DNA from: Symsagittifera roscoffensis
Lineage: Eukaryota; Xenacoelomorpha; Acoela; Convolutidae
Direction of reading: 5' to 3'
DNA length: 64,000 bases
NCBI RefSeq assembly: GCF_963678635.1
Contig: NC_087065.1
Coordinates: 62,274,754-62,338,753, forward strand
Shown: positions 60,501-64,000 of the stretch, piece by piece
How positions within the stretch are numbered: position 1 is the stretch's first letter
How the letters are laid out: each line of letters begins with the position of its first letter
The notes under the pieces: model-generated
Databases searched by the model: none
What the model was told of the DNA's origin: nothing
What the model saw: only the letters and a program-made list of their open reading frames with translations
Program-made: the position numbers and the translations under genes

Positions 60501-62446
60501 CCTAAAAATATTGGCATCAAATAATTTGCTGGTAAGATAGGTTCAAATGAAGCTAGCAACCCTGTCTAAGATCAGTCAAGGGCATTCGCCCTCTCGACGC
60601 TGACCCTAATTAAAGCCTATCTGCTTTATTCAGGACGAACCTCATATGAAAATATGCAGGCTATGCTAATTGTATAGAGTTTTATGTCATGATCTATAAA
60701 CAAAATTAAGAACTTATTTGGATTTTGATGACAGAATTGAATTGTTTTTTTTTCCTATATTTCTGCCATAATGACGTTTATATACACAAAAGCGGATTTA
60801 GGGGTATTTGGCTTTTTCAAATAATTGCCCTATCAATTTTCTTCAGCCTTCACCCCGGATTAAATCTGCAGATCGGGAGGTGAGTTTCCGACTTTGTGAG
60901 ATATAGTTAGTTGAAATGCTTCCATTTTTAACTCATTCGTTATTCCTTCAGAAAACCACTTTTAGTATGCATGTTGTAGTCCTCATGTTGTAACAATTGT
61001 AACGTAATACAAATTTTGATCGCAAATCTTATTGGTGTTATCATTTAATAAGAGTTAAATAAATTAGAAACAAAATGAGAATCCTTGTTGTTGTAGTCGG
61101 ACAAGTTTGTGCCTATGCACCTGAGAAAAAAGAGCAAACACACAGTCCTTCCAGCTCCCCTCAATTTTGAGCTTATCCCGCGGAGTGGGATCTTGGCTCC
61201 GGGTCAGAGATCTAATGTGCAGGTCAAATTCATGCCCACCAAAGAGCAGCAATACTCTTCAAGGGTCAACATTAAACTGTCGCAGAGCAGCCGAAAGGTC
61301 ATGCTCCAGGTGAGTCGATTACCTAATGGCGACAATCTAAAATTAAGATTGTGGTTTCATTAGATGTTTTTCTTTTTTGAACGAAAATCAGGTCAAGTTG
61401 CCTCATTTTTGCGTCTTTTGATTTTTGGCGTTGGAACAATTTTGAGTGCAAACCTTCGAATATAAACCTTTCGAAAATCACTAAAAGACTGAATTGCGGG
61501 CAAAATGTAAGGGAATCTGATTTTAGAAAGATGACTGTTAGTTTTTCAGAACCTTCGCTTAAGCTATCGGAAGATGATTGAATTTTCTCACATTTATACT
61601 CCTAAACATGTTATTTGGTCTCCTTGTTATGCCTCCTAGTTGACAGTGCCAAAATATCCAGTGAACAATCAAAAATTGATAGTCGTATCATATGTATTAA
61701 GGTATTATAACAGTATCATACTAAGATCAATGACACGTTGGAAAGGACGGACATGGGAGCAACTTGGCTTTTCAACCAGCTACTGTTGGCTGTAGCAGAT
61801 TTAGGGGGGCGGGGCAGCGGACGCCCCCCTCCTCAGGGATTTGACCCCCTGCCGACCGAAAGGGTCCCCCCTTTTTACAATTTTGAGATATCAATTTTAG
61901 CTGACGGACCATAAAAATTTTCTAAAGGCGCCTTCGGCCCAAATATTTATTAATTTTGAGGGGAAAGCGCGCGCCAAAAAACGCGATTTTTTGGTCACAA
62001 TTTTACAAGTGCCAAAAAATGCCGTTTTTGGCCTGTTTTTTTTTTGAAAATTTTGCCTGCGGCGCAGAAACTTTGGCTTTTTACAGGGTGGCGCAGAAAC
62101 AGTCATTTAAGTGCTTCGGGAGATTTCAGAAAATCAATTTAGTCGACCTAAAAAAAGGTCGGCAAATTCCGCCCCCAACTGTTGATCTTTTTATTATGAC
62201 TCTTTATTGGCTGTTTTTCTCAACTGGGAAATGTAACCCAACCTAAATGTAATACGCGATGTTCTTCAGGTGTCTGGGGATGGGAAGGAGCCTGGTTTGG
62301 ATCTGGAGAGCAATGTCGTTGAGTTCGGCCCCGTGCTGCCCCACAGTCTGGGCGAGGAGAGAAGTGTCGTGTTCAGGAACTCCTCCCAATTCCCCATTGA
62401 GATTTACAGTGTAGAGTTCGACTCACAGTACATAGAAGAGGAACGG
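36457..62446 (+). CDS. HYDIN: HYDIN, ciliary central-apparatus protein (5' part, 29 coding exons, runs past window end)
   Basis: HYDIN is a giant axonemal protein (about 5,100 residues in mammals) of the C2b projection of the central pair of motile cilia. Its loss alters ciliary bending and causes hydrocephalus in mice and primary ciliary dyskinesia in humans. The 29 exons join in one open frame of 5,922 nt (1,974 residues) and match the family collinearly from the N-terminal block MREMAMSTEERL to IEIYSVEFDSQYIEEE. The chain consists of repeated Ig-like ASH/MSP-type domains, seen as recurring (V/L)DFG strand motifs in exons 4, 10, 11, 13, 18, 24, 26 and 29. The adenylate-kinase-like middle part and the C-terminal two thirds lie beyond the window. 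All introns are GT-AG except intron 17 (GC-AG). I saw no frameshift. The next exon was not found before 64000. Confidence 0.95.
36884..37009 (+). CDS. HYDIN: HYDIN exon 2
   Basis: Residues 44-85. It carries the diagnostic N-terminal HYDIN block PSEFMREMAMSTEERL, then LILELLDMGTTTYQK. Acceptor TTGCAG, donor AAA|GTAAGC, phase 0 on both sides. Confidence 0.93.
37297..37551 (+). CDS. HYDIN: HYDIN exon 3
   Basis: Residues 86-170, first ASH-type domain: FQPFPSEIIFQQYTPGKMFE, LLRNDDKVPRLVKV, SPYFKVVTP and KVAPGMAATYVVQFYPEENK. Acceptor TTTCTAG. The donor AAG|GTTTCT is weak but is placed by the family continuation DYAHEL in exon 4. Confidence 0.93.
37552..38237 (+). other. HYDIN intron 3 with degraded family A copy
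   Basis: 686 bp. 37645-38060 resembles family A (GGGGAGGAACTTTG head, CACGCAAAATCAGGTA, a TTCAATCGTGATTCGAT-like stretch, TGTGGTCGGTACATTCTGTG tail) but is well diverged. Confidence 0.55.
38238..38440 (+). CDS. HYDIN: HYDIN exon 4
   Basis: Residues 171-238. Completes the first domain (ISEREKFSVPVRCIGAR) and opens the second (LDFPDSVDFGSQCPV). Acceptor TTATTAG, donor GA|GTGAGT, phase 2. Confidence 0.93.
38651..38778 (+). CDS. HYDIN: HYDIN exon 5
   Basis: Residues 238-281: PFSVVPSVVECVGVGESVQV, then VLFNPLSVGHFSCPLKV, the second half of the second ASH-type domain. Acceptor TTTGTAG, donor CAG|GTAAGC, phase 1. Confidence 0.92.
38898..39099 (+). CDS. HYDIN: HYDIN exon 6
   Basis: Residues 281-348, including FVDLFGSGVDLNIRLDKNTV and FISLATQRTLSISNKSDHLV. 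The donor is CA|GTCAGT (phase 2). It joins exon 7 with exactly the residue spacing of the family (DTKQQ then MLMDLE). The nearby TCA|GTATTT at 39104 would break the frame. Confidence 0.88.
39356..39555. other. Assembly gap (200 N)
   Basis: Exactly 200 N, probably a fixed-size placeholder. Open frames running across it are artefacts. Confidence 0.98.
40172..42463. mobile_element. 2.3-kb foldback element in HYDIN intron 6
   Basis: Inverted terminal regions of about 300 bp: 40172-40475 (starting TTTTTGTTCCGACTTTCGAT, ending near TTCCAAATTGG) is the near reverse complement of 42143-42463. Both contain a CG-rich motif (ACGCGCGATATATTTCGCGC on the left). The interior is T-rich. A 180-codon hydrophobic frame (41655-42197) overlaps the right repeat and is not convincing as a gene. 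A partial copy is in intron 18. Confidence 0.8.
42620..42840. repeat. GC-rich repeat fragment, copy 1
   Basis: Shares with 61800-62070 a run of G/C tracts followed by TTTGGCCTGTTTTTTTTTT, a TTTTGCCTGC stretch and a GCGCGGAAA/GCGCAGAAA end. Non-coding. Confidence 0.6.
42973..43156 (+). CDS. HYDIN: HYDIN exon 7
   Basis: Residues 348-409, an acidic linker (MLMDLETEEGVEKDRF) then DPQLKDRVSLLYRTFYNR and the start of the next domain (HFSIDPL). The acceptor GTTTAAG has a poor pyrimidine tract, but the frame and family spacing support it. Donor CTG|GTACAT, phase 0. Confidence 0.88.
44015..44107 (+). ncRNA. tRNA-Met-like Pol III unit, array unit 1
   Basis: A-box-like TGGCTGATTGG (44022), anticodon-loop-like CTCATAA (CAT, Met), exact B box GGTTCGAAGCC (44076-44086) and a T6 terminator just downstream. 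The acceptor stem does not pair and the variable region is too long, so this is a tRNA-derived SINE head or pseudogene rather than a working tRNA. Confidence 0.65.
44327..44375. repeat. Perfect 20-bp hairpin at array junction 1
   Basis: Arms ATGTTCCCAAGTTCCAAATT and its exact complement around a 9-base loop. Repeated exactly at 45228-45276 and 46129-46177. Only the first arm exists after the fourth unit (about 47030). Confidence 0.93.
44916..45008 (+). ncRNA. tRNA-Met-like Pol III unit, array unit 2
   Basis: Copy of the unit at 44015, exactly 901 bases on, with identical A box, CTCATAA loop, B box and T run. Confidence 0.65.
45228..45276. repeat. Perfect 20-bp hairpin at array junction 2
   Basis: Second copy of the junction hairpin, 901 bases after the first, with identical arms and loop. 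Confidence 0.93.
45817..45909 (+). ncRNA. tRNA-Met-like Pol III unit, array unit 3
   Basis: Copy of the unit at 44015, with internal promoter boxes and T run unchanged. Confidence 0.65.
46129..46177. repeat. Perfect 20-bp hairpin at array junction 3
   Basis: Third copy of the junction hairpin. Confidence 0.93.
46718..46810 (+). ncRNA. tRNA-Met-like Pol III unit, array unit 4
   Basis: Last copy of the unit, again with intact A and B boxes and T run. Confidence 0.65.
47155..47386. mobile_element. Foldback/MITE-like element at family A tail
   Basis: Inverted repeats of about 50 bp: GGTTATCCTTGTTCCTATTC followed by GACTTTGTTATATCAAC on the left, and the near-exact complement at about 47330-47386. 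The left repeat overlaps the end of the family A element. Confidence 0.75.
47928..48090 (-). repeat. Dispersed family A, reverse fragment
   Basis: Reverse-complement copy of the family A head only (CGTTCGAATCGCGGCTGAAA through CCCCATTTTCAATGGTCGG). Confidence 0.65.
48509..48661 (+). CDS. HYDIN: HYDIN exon 8
   Basis: Residues 410-460: EGDIFPRSDFDISLVFRPR and REN-RMPLRLKGEALGPK, the end of an ASH-type domain. It follows a 5.35-kb intron filled by the 901-bp array. Acceptor ATCGCAG, donor AAG|GTAACA, phase 0. Confidence 0.93.
48828..49117 (+). CDS. HYDIN: HYDIN exon 9
   Basis: Residues 461-557. A whole domain: VDLNVGNVYINSTHLFEVIL, SNKGAIDAIYSI, CFSFDPVEGLVLPDS and FAEEFLFAIDGT. Acceptor GTTTTAG, donor AT|GTAAGA, phase 2. 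Confidence 0.94.
49289..49595 (+). CDS. HYDIN: HYDIN exon 10
   Basis: Residues 557-659: GPNLSFNVPQLKFGSVSFGF opens the next domain and PKEFSIEPSVANLDPNETL nearly closes it. Between them is a polar, Arg/Ser/Thr-rich insert (about residues 610-635). Acceptor TGTTTCAG, donor TCA|GTTAGT, phase 0. Confidence 0.94.
49733..50017 (+). CDS. HYDIN: HYDIN exon 11
   Basis: Residues 660-754: VTLTSNSLQKYDTMLVVDV, LPIKARCVVPPVV, then WIDLGRCFLRYPYLNRVTLV. Acceptor TTCTAG, donor AAG|GTATGT, phase 0. The intron that follows is only 77 bp. Confidence 0.94.
50095..50211 (+). CDS. HYDIN: HYDIN exon 12
   Basis: Residues 755-793: GIIGGKSRVEVPVTVTVNQM, then FPVHFVLYGSREAPI, the final strands of a domain. Acceptor GATTTAG, donor ATC|GTGAGT, phase 0. 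Confidence 0.92.
50576..50835 (+). CDS. HYDIN: HYDIN exon 13
   Basis: Residues 794-880: FGEGPVV, LDYGSIPVLHNIHKRLTLSN, then WHCEPELGHIPPGDSVDVRV. Acceptor TGTTTAG. Donor AA|GTTAGT, phase 2; exon 14 supplies the G that completes a Lys codon. Confidence 0.93.
51172..51306 (+). CDS. HYDIN: HYDIN exon 14
   Basis: Residues 880-925: FKDRLFIDIEESS, VELNAEGHGSTIVSDPPIGP and LDLKSRF. GSTIVSD is a strongly conserved family stretch. Acceptor GGTTTAG, donor TG|GTAGGT, phase 2. Confidence 0.92.
51464..51727 (+). CDS. HYDIN: HYDIN exon 15
   Basis: Residues 925-1013: FAFTLSNVGRRQQQIFW, a charged Lys/Gln-rich linker (about 955-985), then FTLIPSRAALEPGESVDVIL and EGYCDR. Acceptor TTTTCAG, donor AG|GTAATC, phase 2. 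Confidence 0.93.
52079..52367 (+). CDS. HYDIN: HYDIN exon 16
   Basis: Residues 1013-1109: AKDVKERIVCQSIYNKKTGK, VLAHFIDPAIKLSQKMIQF and SLSLTAKIEVDPPFALV. Acceptor GTTACAG, donor TTG|GTAAAT, phase 0. Confidence 0.93.
52748..52885 (+). CDS. HYDIN: HYDIN exon 17 (GC donor)
   Basis: Residues 1110-1155: ELILDAGQEYRGVVCFDAS, then AEGSLSFSYKEHPQK. The 5' splice site is AAG|GCAAGT, a strong GC-type donor; no usable GT lies nearby. Joining directly to exon 18 gives the family's residue spacing between EHPQ and NFPNLSF. Phase 0. Confidence 0.9.
52886..53588 (+). other. HYDIN intron 17 (GC-AG) with candidate cassette exon
   Basis: 703 bp, phase 0. Donor GCAAGT and acceptor TGTTCAG. Contains a possible 33-nt alternative exon at 53277-53309. 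Confidence 0.8.
53589..53728 (+). CDS. HYDIN: HYDIN exon 18
   Basis: Residues 1156-1202: NFPNLSFDCSDVDFGCILND, one of the best conserved stretches of HYDIN, then TRVIVATNTSPLPV. Acceptor TGTTCAG, donor AG|GTCGGT, phase 2. Confidence 0.94.
53905..54325. mobile_element. Partial copy of the intron 6 foldback element (HYDIN intron 18)
   Basis: 54115-54250 matches the right terminal repeat at about 42150-42290 (GGAACGATTTCTAA, AAATCTCCGCTTAC, CACGAAAAATGATCACAGGT). 53920-53960 is the reverse complement of interior sequence at about 40655-40700 (the TTCGCCCTGATACGAGCAG part). Confidence 0.75.
54489..54703 (+). CDS. HYDIN: HYDIN exon 19
   Basis: Residues 1202-1274: YQWQFEAPDHPIVVQ finishes the strand begun in exon 18. 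The rest is a polar linker ending in a charged helix-like stretch (KSQLDEMQSEKGRKDKVQEH). Acceptor CAACTAG, donor AAG|GTAAAT, phase 1. Confidence 0.9.
55119..55384 (+). CDS. HYDIN: HYDIN exon 20
   Basis: Residues 1274-1362, a low-conservation linker rich in Gly, Ser, Ala and Gln, including a GGGG run. It is placed by open frame, exon-like base composition and correct phases (in 1, out 0) between two well-conserved exons. Acceptor TGATTAG, donor CAG|GTACAA. Confidence 0.85.
55577..55861 (+). CDS. HYDIN: HYDIN exon 21
   Basis: Residues 1363-1457: VFDIMPLYGTIQPGESQRFS, FSFYAHPGI, AICKVEGGPEYSVDLSGSAS and EPIHFGHQ, all strongly family-like. Acceptor GTTGCAG, donor CAG|GTCTCG, phase 0. Confidence 0.94.
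56320..56860. repeat. Diverged 177-bp tandem repeat, about 3 units
   Basis: TTGGCGTCTAA(C/G) recurs at about 56352, 56530 and 56706. Each is followed by a CTCGGA(A/G)A-ATACT-like stretch and a (A/T)GATGGAATTTTTTGTATTTCC-like stretch. Units are well diverged, so the array is old. Confidence 0.75.
57311..58030 (+). repeat. Dispersed family A, copy 3
   Basis: Near full length: head GGGGAGGAACTTTGTATTCG, GATACGGATGAC-like middle, TGACTGTCGAAT, and tail CTTGCACAGCAATCGGCTAT then CCTTGTT. Non-coding. Confidence 0.75.
58347..58490 (+). CDS. HYDIN: HYDIN exon 22
   Basis: Residues 1458-1505: ATLQLSNTGLVGFDFRCLDS, then EPLLVPAS. It lies after a 2.5-kb repeat-filled intron. Acceptor GATGCAG, donor TCT|GTAAGT, phase 0. 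Confidence 0.93.
58608..58910 (+). CDS. HYDIN: HYDIN exon 23
   Basis: Residues 1506-1606: LEAGETIELQVKLIPGTPEP, IEIKGEGVFPRLVLDLPREY (conserved), then a highly charged, probably helical segment. Acceptor TTTTCAG, donor GAG|GTATTC, phase 0. Confidence 0.93.
59099..59426 (+). CDS. HYDIN: HYDIN exon 24
   Basis: Residues 1607-1716: a helical start (IQIEMEALLLKQFYEK), a Ser/Thr/Lys linker, then LPDYVLDFGHVILGDVRTHV and VGYFPISF, among the most conserved stretches of the family. Acceptor GATTCAG, donor CAG|GTGAGC, phase 1. Confidence 0.94.
59745..59881 (+). CDS. HYDIN: HYDIN exon 25
   Basis: Residues 1716-1761: FNTEIEKVKNLPGYPDYDSV, then FDPRGAGLDIGPV. Acceptor GTTTAG, donor CAG|GTGAGA, phase 0. 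Confidence 0.92.
60170..60385 (+). CDS. HYDIN: HYDIN exon 26
   Basis: Residues 1762-1833: VRVLLRAEVTQPSVELSHDS, VDFGEVECGQCKIVSVQLHN and TANWAFV. The VECGQC block is diagnostic. Acceptor AATGTAG, donor AAG|GTGATT, phase 0. Confidence 0.93.
60847..60879 (+). CDS. HYDIN: HYDIN exon 27 (33-nt microexon)
   Basis: Residues 1834-1844 (PSPRIKSADRE), a basic linker. Acceptor TTCTTCAG and donor GAG|GTGAGT are both strong and phase 0 on each side, so skipping it also keeps the frame. It sits where the family has a variable Lys-rich linker, so it may be constitutive or alternative. Confidence 0.7.
61097..61309 (+). CDS. HYDIN: HYDIN exon 28
   Basis: Residues 1845-1915: NFELIPRSGILAPGQRSNVQ, then VKFMPTKEQQYSSRVNIKL, strongly conserved. 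Acceptor GTTGTAG, donor CAG|GTGAGT, phase 0. Confidence 0.93.
61310..62269 (+). other. HYDIN intron 28 with GC-rich repeat
   Basis: 960 bp, phase 0. 61800-62110 is strikingly GC-rich for an intron here (G and C runs, GGCGCCTTCGGCCC, GCGCGCGCC) and is related to 42620-42840. Confidence 0.75.
62270..62446 (+). CDS. HYDIN: HYDIN exon 29 (last in window)
   Basis: Residues 1916-1974: VSGDGKEPGLDLESNVVEFG, then RNSSQFPIEIYSVEFDSQY and IEEER. Acceptor CTTCAG, donor CGG|GTTAGT, phase 0. The coding frame continues in an exon beyond 64000. Confidence 0.93.
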
Positions 62447-64000
62447 GTTAGTACTCAATATTATTCAAGTGGTGCGAAGGTTGATAATAATAGTGAAATA
62501 CTGGTCTCAAGTGGCCTCAAAAGTTCAAGTCACACTTTCAATTTTATATAAACTACCAAAACGAACTGGTATTTTTGGGGCAAGTAATACAAAAAGGAGC
62601 TTGCTCAATGTGGCGCTTAGAATTAGTAATGTTTACCCTATCGATAAGCAAGGATGTTGCAATCGGATACTTGACTTCCACTCATTCTACTTGAGTTTCA
62701 CTCATTCTACAAGAATTAAACGAAATTTATGGCATAATTCACAGTTCTGCAGCAAATTGTTGCGCCCGAGCTAACTTTTATAGCAGGAAATTTTGATTTC
62801 CTACCCTCGACCATTGATGCACTGCAGAAACGTCAGCCTTTAGCTGAAGGTATAAAAGTTTTCAGACATTTGTATTGTTTTTCTCGTAGATTGTAGCCGC
62901 AAATATTACGCAATATGACACATTTTTAGGATTTTAAACGCAATTTTTGTGCAATTTTTGGCAAAATTAGACGCAATTTATTGCTCAATTTTTGGCAAAA
63001 TTTGGCGCAATTTTTTCCGGGCCCTGGTGATGACTGTGTAAGTTGTATACGCAACATCTTGAAATGTGGTTTTTTTCTTGGCACTGCCGAAAACTATCGG
63101 TTAATTTCAGCTTATTGAAAATGGGGAGGAACTTTGTATTGGAGTATGTTTTAGTTTTTTTCTTTTTGTTTTCCACGCAAAATCAGGTGCCTTAAAAATT
63201 CATCGGACTGGGTTAAATGATATATCATATTGAAGCTCTTTCAGTCGTTATTCCCAAAATTTTTTTAAGTGTCGAGAAAAACCAGCGTGAAATTTTTGAT
63301 TTTTTGTCTTCGAGCGAGTAAAGCCAGCGAGCATGCTGATTTATGCTTATTTTAGGCCGTTTATAATAACTTATGTGTGCTTTATTTTAGTTTTATTCGA
63401 GTATAAATGGTTTTTGTATAATTGGTGTTTTTTAACGCCACAATGAGAATCAAAAACTTCTGCATGAAAAACTGAAGAAAAAACTTTTTTGTTAAATTTT
63501 TTTTTGGTTTTTTTAATGGTTTTTGTTTTCTTTTTCTAGTAATTTTTCTTCAAAACTGTTGTTCAGTTTGCCTGTCTTAGTATGACTGTCGAGTATGCCT
63601 AATTTGTAGTTTTTTTTGTTCAGATCTTTTTATCACACCACGCAAAAAAAAACACTAATTTGAAAGAAAAAAAGTTTCTCTATTTTTAATACTATGGTCG
63701 GAACATTCTGTGATGCTTGCACAGTGACTATCCTTGTTGGATTTTGATTTTACTTCTGTCGGCTTATTTACCTAATGTGTCTCTTATAGTTTCTGGTCAA
63801 GTGGGATGATATTGATTTAACATTAACAAAAAAAATTGAAAACTTCAAATCAATATCTCGTACCTTAATTGAAAAACACGAAGAAAAAAATGCAAATTTT
63901 TTTGCTCTTTTTTGTTCGAAGTTTTAAAAGTTATGTTTTTCTTTTTTATTCCATTTCACACTTTTTTTTTTACTATTCCTTCTCAAGTCTTTATGAGTCG
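62447..64000 (+). other. HYDIN intron 29 (incomplete)
   Basis: No exon was found before the window end. A repeat C fragment is at 62641-62700 (GATAAGCAAGGATGTTGCAATCGG) and family A copy 4 at 63110-63740. The rest is T-rich without recognised features. Confidence 0.75.
63110..63740 (+). repeat. Dispersed family A, copy 4
   Basis: Head GAAAATGGGGAGGAACTTTG, middle ATATATCATATTGAAGCTC-like, then TGACTGTCGAGTATGCCTAA, and tail ATGGTCGGAACATTCTGTG with CTATCCTTGTTGG. Confidence 0.78.

Overview
This is a eukaryotic, almost certainly metazoan, nuclear window. It holds two spliced protein genes on the + strand, GC-rich exons in AT- and T-rich introns, mostly GT-AG splice sites, tRNA-derived Pol III repeats and very large amounts of repetitive DNA. 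The proteins are clearly animal-like. The axonemal protein HYDIN implies an organism with motile cilia or flagella, and an invertebrate is likely, but I cannot name the species. There is one 200-N assembly gap at 39356-39555.

Layout. (1) About 1-29,000 is a gene-poor mosaic of one repeat family in direct and inverted orientation. Arms of about 2.3 kb (F = forward, R = reverse) flank a spacer of about 3.3 kb, so the copies form foldback structures: F1-spacer-R1 (1-7866), F2 plus an R fragment (7866-10337), F3-spacer-R3 (10338-17320), and F4-spacer-R4 (17321-24200). A 4.5-kb block (about 20027-24580) is repeated in tandem (about 24586-29180). Two dead copies of the first exon of the neighbouring ENDOV gene lie inside this block. 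(2) 29306-31515 is a complete three-exon ENDOV gene (endonuclease V, 257 residues, all four metal-binding acidic residues present). (3) 31516-36450 is intergenic and consists of dispersed and nested repeats. (4) 36457 to the window end is the 5' part of HYDIN: 29 coding exons giving 1974 residues in one open frame. The rest of this protein of about 5,100 residues lies beyond the window. Its long introns are full of mobile DNA: a 2.3-kb foldback element (intron 6), a 901-bp x 4 tandem array carrying a tRNA-Met-like Pol III unit (intron 7), a 177-bp tandem repeat (intron 21) and several copies of a dispersed family of about 0.6 kb.

The two genes are not known to work together. ENDOV cleaves inosine-containing nucleic acid. 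HYDIN builds the C2b projection of the ciliary central apparatus. They share only strand and proximity. The most unusual parts are the foldback array that captured and amplified the ENDOV 5' region, and the element in HYDIN intron 7 that amplified itself with a perfect hairpin at every unit junction. All homology statements rest on reading and on memory of the families. No search was run.
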